Shown piece by piece: positions 51,501-63,505 of a DNA stretch of 64,000 nucleotides. Under the pieces are notes generated by a model. That model made no database searches, was not told the DNA's origin, and was given only the letters and a program-made list of their open reading frames with translations. Each line of letters starts with the position of its first letter. The stretch's first letter is position 1. The position numbers were made by a program, and so were the translations under genes. Source of the stretch: Nautilus pompilius (Eukaryota > Mollusca > Cephalopoda > Nautilida > Nautilidae); contig JACATO010000052.1 of NCBI GenBank assembly GCA_018389105.1, forward strand, positions 2,046,001-2,110,000, in the 5' to 3' direction.

Positions 51501-52699
51501 CAAAGAAATAGTTATTTAAAAAAGGAAAGAAAATTCATTCTTTCATGGATTTAGTATATAACTAGAATTTTTTTCATTCTTTTGACATCTTTCATCTTTT
51601 GTTCATGGATCTAATACCACAACAAACACAGGTAGTTGAGATATTACTCTTTGGTCAAGACAATTCTAATTATATACCTTTCCCTGAAAATTAAGTAGTA
51701 AATTCATTTAGTCAAAAATTTCTTCCACAAGCAAAGATTAATGCAATATTTCAGAAAGGATTTTTCTTTTTAAGTAAGATTTTAAAGTATTAACTATAAA
51801 TATTGCTTAACATCAATAACAATAAATTTTACTTTTTTGTTTCACTGCTCTCACAGTAGTAGTCAAACTTGTGTATACATGAAAAAGACTGCTTTCTTTA
51901 AATAAAAAATTTATAATTAAGAAATAAGCAATTTTTAAAATTTATACTTCAAATAATTAAATAAGTATGGGCATTTTAAACAAATACCATTCTTTATCGT
52001 AATTTTTATTTGTAAGCTTATTAGATATTTTTTAAATAATCCTTGCACCATATTCTCTAAGTAGCCATGGGAGTGCAAAAACGTTTCTCTTTTCCTTTTT
52101 TTGTTATTAACAAGAGTTGCTGCCCTTGTTTCAAAACAGGTTAACTATTAATCAGTTTACAATAATTCATAAATAAAAATAAATAATAAAATTAAAAATA
52201 ATTTTATGAAAATTTTAAAAGTTTCAAAACTAGATATATTCTTAGTAAGTAAATTGCTAATAAACATGCAATATATTTGTGTCATCATATGCAAAAGTAT
52301 CTGCCTGAAGGAGGCAATTGTACAGTTTGAAAATATTTTCAAACAGTGAATATCTGTCTATGCAGTACTAAGATCATCAGTACTGATTTCATGATACACA
52401 TAGTAGTGTAGATATGTAAGGTACTTTATATCTATTGATGAATAAAAAGTGGTCATTTGTTTTGGCTATACTGGAGGTTGGTTAGACAGGATATCTTTAC
52501 TGGAGACAACAGTGATCACCATGACAACAAGCCAATCAATCACTTGCCTGTGATTTGTCAACTATGATTGCATTATGAAAGAGACTGATCCTTTTGTTTA
52601 AACATATTATCACCTAATTATTGTATCAAGTTTCCAAATCTTCCTGAAAAAAAAAAAAAGTGGGGCTAACAAGAAAACAAAAAAAGAAAAGATATTTAC
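45564..52699 (-). other. Dystrophin intron, no gene found
   Basis: AT-rich intron. A GT repeat lies at 48787-48807 and a small CAC repeat near 50840-50855. A minus-strand frame at about 47663-47854 includes KDLAQLQSDLGLKKRFPYSL behind a weak acceptor. Its phase does not match the phase-0 donor at 52700 and it has no other support. Under the nested-gene model this stretch is also the single intron of the small gene. Confidence 0.6.
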
Positions 52700-52810
52700 A
52701 TTTTTCAAAACCCACATTCCAAAGACGAGGGAGGCAGCAATGAAGCAGAGGATGGCCAAAGAGATCAGGACAGTCAATGCAGCCACCAGAGTGACAAGAT
52801 CCTCCGCCAT
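52700..52810 (-). CDS. Candidate first coding exon of an unknown membrane protein or dystrophin isoform
   Basis: ATG at 52810 (context GGGATGG, purine at -3 and G at +4) opens 37 codons reading MAEDLVTLVAALTVLISLAI and then LCFIAASLVFGMWVLKN. A short acidic start (AED) is followed by about 30 uninterrupted hydrophobic residues, long enough for one membrane span, and a basic end. An in-frame TAG lies 10 codons upstream, directly after another ATG (a start-stop pair). The frame reaches a possible donor AAAAAT before GTAAAT, phase 0. Unspliced, it stops at 52610 after non-specific residues. The GC content is far above the surroundings. It can join in phase to the exon at 44187 or to the dystrophin exon at 11780. 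Dystrophins are not known to me to carry such a segment. I recognise no family. Confidence 0.5.
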
Positions 52811-53129
52811 CCCTGTGTCCCCACAGATATCACACTACATTCCCTGGACAGCAATATTTGCGCGTACCACGAAAGAAAAATACTCCATCATTTCATTTGC
52901 ACTTGTAGATTCATTCCACTGTATCTCTTCATCTTTTGTATCCAGAGCTTAAAGCAGAGAAGTTCACTGGAATGATTTGTTTTTATGATCCAAAGCAAAG
53001 AGATGGGCATAGCGAAAACTGCATGTAATCCATGGTGCAGAGAGAAGGGAGGGGTGAGGCTTCAGTTTTTGAGTGAGATGATTATTCAACTATACAAGAA
53101 AACAAAGTTATTCTCTGGCTGATCTCCCT
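52811..53129 (-). other. Candidate 5' untranslated part of the membrane-segment exon
   Basis: On the minus strand CACCTGTTTTCCAG at 53143-53130 is a good acceptor. The sequence from 53129 to the ATG at 52810 has fewer A/T runs than the intron around it. It contains several short upstream ATGs that are quickly closed, including an ATG directly followed by TAG. A second possible acceptor, GCTGTCCAG, lies about 35 nt upstream of the ATG. Which one is used is unknown. Confidence 0.35.
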
Positions 53130-53431
53130 CTGGAAAACAGGTGAGCATTCACAGGTAAAAATCTTAAGTAAGGGTGTCAGCAGGAAAAAAAGAGATAGAA
53201 AGAAAAAAGACTGGGATTTTTTCTTACTTAGTGCAGAAAAACTTATTCCATGGAGTTAACAGAATTTTCCATTCCTTTTGTTTACAGAACAAAAGCTGTG
53301 ACATAAAATAACCAGTTGTTGGTACGTTGTGCTGCCTTTAACTCAGAGGTTCCCAGTAGAGACAGAAGGCTGTTGATTTCATAAGTGAAAGGCCTTCCTT
53401 CCTAGCTGGCTTTGCCTCAAACCCTCGTTAC

Positions 53432-53530
53432 CTGATACCCACAGCAGCTGGATCCTCCTCAGCCCACAGCTTTCTTCTCCCTGCTTGCATCAGAGAGAAA
53501 AAAGTAATAATGTAGTATAGATATATATCG
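53432..53530 (-). promoter_or_regulatory. Candidate TATA promoter and noncoding leader exon
   Basis: Read on the minus strand, an ATATATAT box at 53528-53521 is followed about 25-35 nt later by a pyrimidine-rich TTTTTTCTCTCTG where initiation could occur. About 60 nt of GC-richer sequence follows, ending TATCAG before GTAACG, a consensus donor at 53432. The next acceptor on that strand is at 53130. This would make a leader exon of about 65 nt feeding the exon with the ATG at 52810. TATA-like strings are frequent in AT-rich DNA, so the order of signals is the evidence rather than the box alone. Confidence 0.35.
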
Positions 53531-56500
53531 TCATGGCAACTTCTCCAGTCCACTACTGTCATAGTACCGTCATGTGGCATCTCAGATATTTCTAATGCTA
53601 AATATTCCCTTAATAAATATGCTCTTGTCACTGGTGGTATTCTTTTCATTACGCCAAAGAAAACTATCCTGACAGTATACACATACTTAGATCAGAAGGA
53701 GGAGACAAACACCCCTGTATATCTACTTACTCTTGACAAAGATCACATTGCTAACACATTCACTTGGTAAATACAACTTACTGATTGACACCCAGCTAAA
53801 AAAGAAATGAAAAATGATCCACATAACTTAGCAGCCTTGGGACAGTTCACACAACTCAAATTATCAGCAACACAGACCATGTCCAATTATCACAGAAATC
53901 AACCATTAAATAAATAACCATTAGAAATATTCAAATAATAATTTTCATTTAAGAGGGGGTTATCCATAAAAAAATCTAACATTATTCTAAATCTCACCTA
54001 GAAATGAAACAAGAAAATTAGCATTCATGAATATTTTTTTCCAGCAGATATACAAATATAAATATTTGATTAACATTTTAACAAGATAATTTTAGCACTA
54101 TTTAACAAAGTGAGTGTGTTATACTGTAAAAAAAACAAAAAAAAAACAGCATTAATATTTGGAAAAAGAAATATCGGGAAGATAGATATTATAAAATGCC
54201 TTGTTTGTGCACTAGTAATGTGGTGCAACTGGTGTGCCTTTACAGTTCTGAATTAAGTGAACAATAGTGACCATAACCTTACTTTTCTTTAACTCCATCT
54301 ATCATGCAAAGCTTTTTTTAAAAAAAATCTAAAATATATTTTTTCTCTCTTTCATTTTTTTTTCTCCCATTTGAATTCCATCTATCAGGTAGCCTGTATT
54401 AATTTCTTCATAGAACATTTTGGTTTTCTATCCGAAAATATTCAAAGTGCAAGATAATGATAGGATTTCTGCTAAAGTGCTCAATAAATGTCACTGACAA
54501 CCAGGTCAGGTTAAACCACAAATAAATTTATAAGAAAACATTTGAATGATTTATTTGTTCTTGGAAAAAGTTTGTTTGTTTTTTTTTTAAATTTCTTTAA
54601 TGCAGGTTAATATATTTTGCCCTTTTAAAAAACACAATTTCATTTGCTTCAATCAATGATACTTAAAACTATTTAACAAATCAACATTAAACATTGTCTC
54701 CAGAGCCAGATTCTTGACTTGATGGGGTAAAAATTAATCCATTTTGTCAACTAAACTGGTAATATTTCATCAAGTTTGCCTATTTTTTCAGTGTGAAACT
54801 GCTTTCTTATTCAGCATGCTTTACATATTCTCTTCACTATTTCTAGTCAGATGTTAAATTTTACTTACTGTGTGTGATTACTAGCCCTAACCTTGATGAC
54901 AATTAAAGCTGTACACAAAAACTAATTAATTACTGTAAAAAAATTTTAAAAAAAACAAAAAAACAAAAAATAAGACAAGTTTTAACACTAAAAGGTAGAT
55001 TTTCTGCTTTCTGAAATGTGTGGATTTTAAATCATTTGTAGTTCCATCTGACCAAAACAAATAGATGTTTTGCTACTTGATTCCAAGCAATGTGATATGT
55101 TCTGTTTTTTATCTTGAGAGCATGATGACTGACGTGTCCAGATTAGTTAGCTGTCGACTTGGCGGAGGTGCTAATGAATATACAAAGAAAGGTAAGTGCA
55201 GAGGTAGATAATTTCCAGTTAGTTATTTTTCTTTCATGCATATCATTGCATCCCCTTGAACTAATAAGCCTCTGGCACTTTCCTAAATTAAAAAACATGA
55301 TTACATTTAGAAGGCAGTGCACAAATTTGGTTTTTGAATAAGTCATGTTTCCTTATCTACTACTTAGCAGCATTCTAACCACTACACACACACATCGCTG
55401 CTATCATTTCTTTTTCTTGCTGAAATTTTTAGCAACATCCTTAAAGGATAGCCATGGTATAACATAGACCTGGTATTACCACACATCCTCACAGTATCAG
55501 TAATGCAATTTTTTGCCACCATTTATATAAACACATCATATTAATGTTGATTTCCATGGAGTACAATGTGGGAAATAGTGTGGAATATGAAAGAGAAAAA
55601 TAAAGAAATGGCTTGGTAAGTTTCAACAGATTTTCCACCTCCCGATTTGTCTATCAATAGAATTTTACCCTAACTTGCTTGAAAGAAATGTCTTTATCAA
55701 GCATAAATTGTTTTATCAATAACTAAATATTTAATCACTGCAAAACCTGCAATTAAACAAATAACTAAAGAAATCAGAGTTAAACATTATTCAAAGTTGT
55801 TTCTTTTCTCTATTTTTAGTTAAAGAGGAAGACACTGGTTTGAGAGGGTTTCATCTTTCACAATTTAAAGGCAACATTTAAATGAGTTCTCTTCATGGTC
55901 TGTGACTGAAAATAAATAAATACCAATATATATATAGTCAACACTGAAAAATAGCAAGTTATAGATCTAATTGCCAGCCCATGAAATCAAGATATATCTT
56001 TTCTAGTCTTATTCACAATAATTGCATTTGTTCTGCCCATTCTACTTCAAAAAAAAAAGAATTGAAATCTTAAAGAAAGAATTGAATTGTTCCCTTTGCC
56101 GCATTCCCTTAGCAATTTTCAGTTTTGTCTTTAATCCATCACCTAGCTTTAATTGGGTTCATGGAAGTTTGTCTGCCTAAACTATTTTTAATTAAATGCT
56201 GGTTAGTTTCTAATGACTAGAGCTGCAGAAATCAAAAGTACAAGAATGTATTATTATAAAATTCAATTAAATTATCAATCAAACCAATTGTATAATATTA
56301 TTTTTATTTTCTGTCTGTGTTTAATGGAAACTCATCAAAATTCAAAAAGATGAAGAGGCTAAAGAGAGTCCAAATTTGCTACCCTCCTATGATCAGCAAC
56401 AGTCGGTACATCACTATGTGCAAATTAAACTATATGAGAATACTTCCAACTGACAATACAAGCAAAGTAACAATGAACATATATGAAAAACAGCATGAAT

Positions 56501-57239
56501 TTACACGTAATGAAACAATGAAAAAGAAATATTACTAGAGTAATTTCACTCACAAAATGATTTGAAACTGACACAAAAAGAGAAGCAGAAAAAACAGTTT
56601 AGAACACACATTTCAAAAGGAAAAAAAAATTTTCCAAATGTTCACACTCACTGGGAAGAGGTAAAAAATAAAGAAAACAAATAGAAATAAAACAATAATG
56701 AACTTAAGCTAACTATACTTTGTTCCACACAATTTTATTATTATATTTAACTTTCAGTAAGTTATTGATGTCACTATAGATTTCATTTTAACACTGTTCT
56801 TTTAGCTCTTCATCCTCAGAGCCATGTCTAGTCGCCTCTCACAATGCACTAGACACTGCAATCCTGCATGATGAATCCCAAACACTCTAATCCATCATCA
56901 TTTAAATCAAAATTCTTGTTCCCCAACATCACCTTCTAGTAGCCAATAGTATTGGATATGCCCTTGTTTTTTAAACTTTACCTGACCACATCAGAAGACA
57001 TGGAATTCCATATATCTTTGATCCATTGAAAGAGAAAACATGGCTCTGTTTTCCTCATGTACCAAACCATTCTTTATATCCTCTCTCCATTTATCATCCA
57101 GTTGTACCATTTCCCTTAGATGTTTTTCTTAAATGACAGATTTCAAGACATATCAGTTGTTTGTATTAACCTAATACAACCACTTGTAATCATTGCAATA
57201 TAAAATTTCAGCCACCCTGCTCATGCTTACAGTCTCTAC
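53531..57239 (-). other. Dystrophin intron, no gene found
   Basis: AT-rich intron with A/T runs. A less AT-rich part at about 56800-57150 has a minus-strand frame including DDKWREDIKNGLVHEENRAM. It looks like part of an old mobile element but I cannot place it. Confidence 0.6.
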
Positions 57240-57241
57240 TA

Positions 57242-57281
57242 CTACTTTAGTACTGTGAATGCTAAACAGGTACTAAAGTAG
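57242..57281. repeat. Perfect 12-bp hairpin (inverted repeat)
   Basis: CTACTTTAGTAC (57242-57253) and GTACTAAAGTAG (57270-57281) are perfect inverted copies around a 16-nt loop. It lies just beyond the 3' side of the pogo-type remnant on the minus strand. It could be the core of a small palindromic element or part of that transposon. Confidence 0.8.
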
Positions 57282-57439
57282 AAATTTTCATTTTGTTTAG
57301 TGACCCCCCCCACATGTTTTTCAGCCAGTACAAAACAATGTCTTCATGCAGCCAACAACTTTGGCTGAATTTTAGTCAAACTCCTGCAAGAATTCATGAG
57401 AGTAAATAGATTTTGTGCAATAGGCATGACTATCACTAT

Positions 57440-57716
57440 CTTTTTCATTCCCAGATGTTTTGATTAGGATGGTAAGTCACATTGCCTGACATCCAAAAAT
57501 AGGTAAAAGCACTATCCATGTTTCTAATATTAGTAATGAAGTATTTGTGAAGTCACAATATGACAACGTATCAGTGGAATGGTTCAACTGTTTCCTTCTG
57601 TTGTTGAGGTAGTTTTTGCGACAGCAGTTGTTTTCTGTCTTGAAAAACACTACAGCCCTTTGCAAAGCCATCCAGCACCTGTGCAGTAAACTCTGTAGCC
57701 AGCAAAATTAAAACTT
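57440..57716 (-). pseudogene. Fragment of a pogo/Tigger-type transposase around the first catalytic Asp
   Basis: One minus-strand frame reads QLLSQKLPQQQKETVEPFH, a stop, YVVIL, a stop, and LHKYFITNIRNMDSAFTYFW followed by MSGNVTYHP. The family has QKLPxxxxxKLxxFQRYVIxLRxKxNYxLxxIGNxDQTPVYFDMPxNxTV. The catalytic Asp (MD) remains, while the following QTP is SAF. Two in-frame stops make it dead. Downstream on that strand, CMKTLFCTG near 57340 may be a relic of the WMTEELMLEWL motif. It comes from a different Tigger lineage than the copy at 39376-41050, where this part is not comparable. Confidence 0.65.
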
Positions 57717-60185
57717 TGCTCTGCCTAAAGTTTCACATTTACCTGTGATTTGTGTGCCAGTAATCACAATGTTCAGGAAGCCAGTCAGAAAAGTTTATTC
57801 ATTTCAGAATCTTGCTCCTATCTAATGCAATTTTACACTATTTAATTTTGATATTTGTGATGTATAAACAACTTTTGCAAGACCTTTATCATCAAACCTT
57901 TCCCAAATGTGAACAATAGCAAAAACAATATAAAAAGTAAATAGAGATATTCTATACTTGGTTGCTGCTAAAAGAAATTTAATAGCACTCAAACTACCAA
58001 ATTATTAACAATGTGCATCAGCAAATAATGTATCATTATTGTGGCACGGATAATTCAATGGTGAAGAGGACTTTAAAGAGGTTAAAATATACTTGAAGTG
58101 AGATTACTAATTTTCATTTGGTGTGTAAAAGCAATGACCAAAAGTATTTCCACAATGTAAATTCTTCAACAGATAGTATTCATGTGGCAAAATATTCCTA
58201 AAGAAATTGGTGGGGCATTTATTGAAATTTATAAATACAGACATGAGTATTTTTGGACAGCTTTTTGAGAGATTAAAGAGGGTAATTTGGCATTTATTGG
58301 AGTATGGATGCCAATAAAACTAATACAGTATGTGAGAATTTCTTTATTATTTTATTTCATTTGAATGACAGTTAATTATTTTTACCTACTGTTAAGTTTT
58401 CAACTCATCTCCAATATCCTCAGCTTTTTCACTCCTACTCTTATCTCTGCATTACCATCAGTTTTTCCAATGAATCCTTAGCATATTTCAGTATCTAATC
58501 TTTTTGGTAACTAAACTAAAGAAAGAAAAATCTCAAATACCATGTTTAAAAAAAAAAGATTTCTTCTATGCAGTCATATAATCATTTTGCAATCTTAATT
58601 TCATAATAGGTAGTGTTTTCAAATTACCCATTATTATATCAAGTACATGGTGACTTATTAACTTAACTAAAAAAAAAAAAATTAAATGAATTCTTGGAAT
58701 CAAAATCCACATCCTAAGACACAGACCCTGTAATTCATCACATGGTCATTTTAAAAAATTTTGGATTGTGTAAAGGATTTTCTGCAAGTAAAACATACCC
58801 ACTGACGAATATTTGGCAGTGCAAGTGCCACCAGGCAGAGATTGGAACTCTTATAGACAATTAGAACACCAAAAATAATTTGTTCAAACTGTAAATTTCA
58901 TTTCCTTAGCAGTTAAAATTATTGATTTTTTTTATGTATTTCTCAAAAAAAAAGGAAAAAGGAAAATCTTAATGATACAAGGTTCATGTTATCAATTCAC
59001 AGCATGACAACAGTAGTGGAGACTGAAAATGCCCAAGTCCTTCAGCAGGTACATTTTGAGATCACATCAGTGCATTTTACATTTTTCAGAACATACAGAT
59101 GAAAAACAAATGCCTGCTAGCACTGTCTAGTCATATGGGCATGGTCATACACAAACACCTATAGAATAAAATATGAACCTTAGTCAGCTTTATTTATACT
59201 GAATTTTTCTTTATAAATACAAGAAAAAAAAAAATTAAAATTTACAAATATTAGCAAAAATATTTTTGACTATCAATCCAAATATAAAATTAGCCAATTC
59301 TAAATATATATGTGAAAATTAGTGTTTGTGGTTCATTTTAAAACATTTTGTCAATAAAGTAATCTCTTGGGTATTTAAAACTTCCAAAACTGGCTACTGC
59401 TTATTCAAAATAATATAATATGTTCCATGGAAATTAGCAAGAAAATGAAACTGCCCATAGCAAAGATCTGCAGTAGTAAAAATAAATACAGTAAATGGAT
59501 TTCTTTGTGACTGCTGACACACAAAACAGCACCAGATTCATCAGCTTTGGATGTGCAAGAACCAGCAATGGAGACTGAACCTATTCAATTGATAAACACA
59601 AATCTGCAGCTAATGCTAACTTGCTTTGCCAATCTGTTCAGTTCATGCATCTGTTAGAAACTTGTTTTATCACATTCAAATTAGTGTACAGATATCTTAT
59701 CATCATCTTGTTCTGACTTATTTATGCATATCCCAAGTACATCTACATATAAAATTAATTCATTGTGCGTATACTTTTAAATTTTCACATACAGAATAAT
59801 CTGTCACACACACACACACTTGTTTTGGGATCTGCTTTGTGTAGAACAGCTTTAGTCTGGATAAACTAGCTGCTGCTAAAAAGATGTGTATATAGAAAAA
59901 ACAAAAATCTTCAGTTTATACTATATTAGTCACATAAATTCTTAAAGTTTATGCCATTACATGCTGTGCATACTTTTCCTAGGGGACCCATGCCTCAATC
60001 TTACAGTTTATTCCAAATGTCTTTTTGTGTATTTGACACCTGCAGTAGTTCACTTTTTGTTTTTATTTTTAATATTAATAAAACACTTGTTTTCTATTGA
60101 ACATTACAATGTTTAATTAATATGCAGACTGCACCTAATGCTTTAAAAACTGCCTACACATCAGTAAAGATGTCCAAGCAGTGAT

Positions 60186-60265
60186 GGACCCTCATGGTGC
60201 AGGATAATGGTCTCTAAAATATCGTCACAATGCAATGCTCTCTTGCCAGGGTAATCTCCCTTGTA
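60186..60265 (+). mobile_element. Possible SINE head related to the piece at 29756
   Basis: CATGGTGCAGGATAATG near the start and GCCAGGGTAATCTCCCTTGT at the end match in order and spacing the piece at 29756-29845. They resemble eroded A-box and B-box regions. The downstream body ends in a purine-rich run (60279-60297). Confidence 0.4.
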
Positions 60266-63200
60266 GAGACAAGTGAGTGAAGAGGGAGGGGGGGGGGACT
60301 AAACTTCTGCTGGAGATCTCCAATATCTGAACATAAAGAGAATTAAAATTTACCTGTACAGGTTGTTGTACTCGACGGACATTAGTGTAATGCATATTTC
60401 TTACAAAGCAACCTCAAATTCCTTATAGGTTTGTTTACAAACAGTAATAAAAACAGACTACTCAGTCAAATTTAATTTCTGAAAGGAGATGCAGGGATAG
60501 GAGCTTTGAAAGTGAAAAACATTTTTAAATCCACCAGTGATGAATTTCTTCATATATTTTTCCAAAAAACAAAAAAAAAATCATCATCAACAGGTACTGA
60601 CTTCTCTGCCAATTTATGCCCCATTCATGCATTATCCACCTTAATCAATCTTTCTTGACATTCTTTTCCCCACCCTCCCTTCCACCATGTGACCAACCCA
60701 CATATCATAATAAATTTTAAGTTGAACTGAAATGCTTTCTAAAATTACAGTCAAAAATGAAATAAAGTGTAAAAATAAAAATTAATTTTAAATATAAATT
60801 TTTTTGTGAAGTCAGAAAACTGAGAAAGTAAGAAATTTGTTAAACATTTTAGTTGTTTAATCTTTGTATTGTTAATTTTTAAGAAAAAGACAGCAGTATA
60901 CTGGGTTAGGAAAGCATGTGGCCATATGAGGGTTACATCTCACTCCTAATACTTGGGCTGCCTTTATTGTCTCTGAAACAACAAATGACATAGAAGCAAG
61001 GTATAACAAAGCAGATGATGAAGGGTTGTTTTTCTCTGCATCTATATTAAGATGTAACTGGAAATATGGAAAGTAAATTCTGTAAAGTATCTCTGGACAT
61101 GTAATTATGCTATATATATAATAACCACTAAAAGCCTACCCAAAACAATGAAAATTTCTGCATAACATCTGTTAACTATGTGGTATGAACTGGTTCTAGA
61201 ACATTCACTCTCCCATTGCTGCTGTTTTTTTGTTGTTGTTTTTTTAATACAATGGATGTTTTAATTTTTTTTAATCAAGATATATTATGCTCTACTATTT
61301 TAAAAAATTCTATTAAAGTTCTTAAATCATTTACAGTGCATGGAGAAGAACAATTTTTTTTAAATCAATGAATAATTAAGGTTATGACGACTATATAGCT
61401 GTTGTACTAGTTCCTAGGTTAGATGAACATAACCTACTGACAATAAAACAAGAGCTAAATGGACAATTTAAGGACATCAAAGTAATCAGAACAGCAGGTA
61501 TATTTACATCTCCACCTGGGCTAAAACTAATCCTTTCATTTCAATAACCTGTAGTCATGGCAGCAGTATCAACATTTATTTATTTAAGAGTATACAATAA
61601 GGATCCAATGTAAACAATTGTAAAGTAGCTGGCTTCTATCTTACCAAACACCTGTCATTTACCAAAACAGTGAGGCCAAAGACTAACACAGAATCTGACC
61701 CAAGAACATTCAACAGTAAACTTTTGCTAAAACTATATCGCTTCACCCTATACCTTTTCAATGTGGACCTTGTCAGTTTCATAAATAATAAAAAAAAATA
61801 ATCATGTATTGGTTGGTTAATCTTCTTCTTGTGTCACACATTGATGTCTACAAAAGAGACAAACAGTGAGGCTACATGAGCCAGCACCCTGACAAAAAGC
61901 TTAAACACAAGTCTAATAGTAACAAATCATGACAGATAAACTTCAAACACATATAAAATTAATTAAATTATAACTTTTTTCTACTAAGTAAAACGCATGT
62001 AGTTGTCAATTCATATATACAGCCAGCCAAAGATCAAAGAAAACACACAAATGTAAGAGCAATTATTTTAAAAAGAAGAATATAGCCAATTTATTTCTAG
62101 CCATAACAAAGTTAATGTAAGATTTAATGCAAGAAATGTGTTCTGTTAGGAGGGCCTCATAAAAGGAGAAATAGCCAAAAAGTTCATTATTTCCTGCATA
62201 GGCTTCATTATACACTGCAAATACACCAACCAAGTGCAACTAATAAAGTGCAGTGGGGGAAAAAGAGCAACATCCACAAAAAAGATGACAAACATACTAT
62301 GCTATTGAAAAAAACAAAATAGAAGATTTACAGCTCAAGAAATCGAAGCAAAGATAAACAGAAATTCCAACAAAAAAAAGGAAAAAAAAAAGCCAGTGTC
62401 CCTGACAAAAATAGAAACATACTTCAAAAATGCTGGTTTAAACGATTGTGTGCTGAGAGACAAAAAAAACATTGTTTAGGCTTTTTAATTCTAATATAGC
62501 AAAAAGAGTGGATTAGCGTTATGAAATGAAGAGTCAACGACTGAGATATTTTAGATTTGGGTCCAAACACAAAAAGCTTTTCTACAAAGTCAAGTAGGAG
62601 AACACTCATAAGAATAGTTCGTGTAGGTTAAACAAAGGGAAGTTAAGAGAATTCTTTGTGGGTATTTTAGAGCAAGCAGCTAATACATTTGGTGACCTTT
62701 GTACAATTAATGGAACCAAATCAGTGTTGAGTTGGCCATTCAAAATTGAAAGAGAAATTTTAATTTCCAACAACAACAAAATTAGGAAACATCCTAATAC
62801 ACAGATTTAAAAAAAAAAAAAAAAACACCAGCCTAACCTCACTTTTAGATCCATGCTGGATCACAAACACAAGATTAGAGTGCATTTGTAATTGAAACAT
62901 TAGATGTGTTTATGAGATTAAATTATCCAAATTCACTTGTACATTATGTCTTGTAATAAAGCACAGTTCCTTCCAGTACATAAGCAAGAAATTAGCAAGG
63001 ATTTCCTTAGATGTACAGCTGTTAAAACTTGTTTCAGCAGTGTCTAATGTGTCTTGTACCAATTTCTACATTGTTTTACTCTATAGAAACATCTTTAGTT
63101 TTCATTACAATTACAATAATTGTTTTTAGTGGTGGAAAACTATGGTTATCAAGTCTGACTAAAGAATAAACTAGCCATATATCTGTCTCCTCTGATCTGA

Positions 63201-63354
63201 TAAAAGTCAGAGTGACTCAGCCACTTTTGATTAAAGACATTATAGAAAAACTAATTTTCTTGAACTAGTCTACTATACTGTTAATACTGTTTTTGTTTTA
63301 TCCTCCCACATCTAAAAATGAAGACTCCTAGTAGGGACTTACTCTAAATTGGTT

Positions 63355-63505
63355 AGGGGTTGGTCAAAGTAGGAGTGCACCAGCGCTTTTTTCATTCGCC
63401 ATAGTTTCCAGTGTCACGCACCCACCTTCCCCACCCAGCCAGTGTTCCGAGTCCCGGCCTACAAGGGGTTGAGTGGAACAGGGAATATGACGACAACAAC
63501 AACTG
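63355..63505 (-). mobile_element. GC-rich repeat-like block with (GTT) units
   Basis: About 150 bp of much higher GC than the surroundings, including CACCCACCTTCCCCACCCAG and GAGTCCCGGCCTACAAGGGG on the plus strand. A short CGACAACAACAACTG tract follows. The sharp composition change and the trinucleotide end suggest a short interspersed element, but there is no clear A or B box and no target duplication. Orientation is a guess. Confidence 0.3.
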
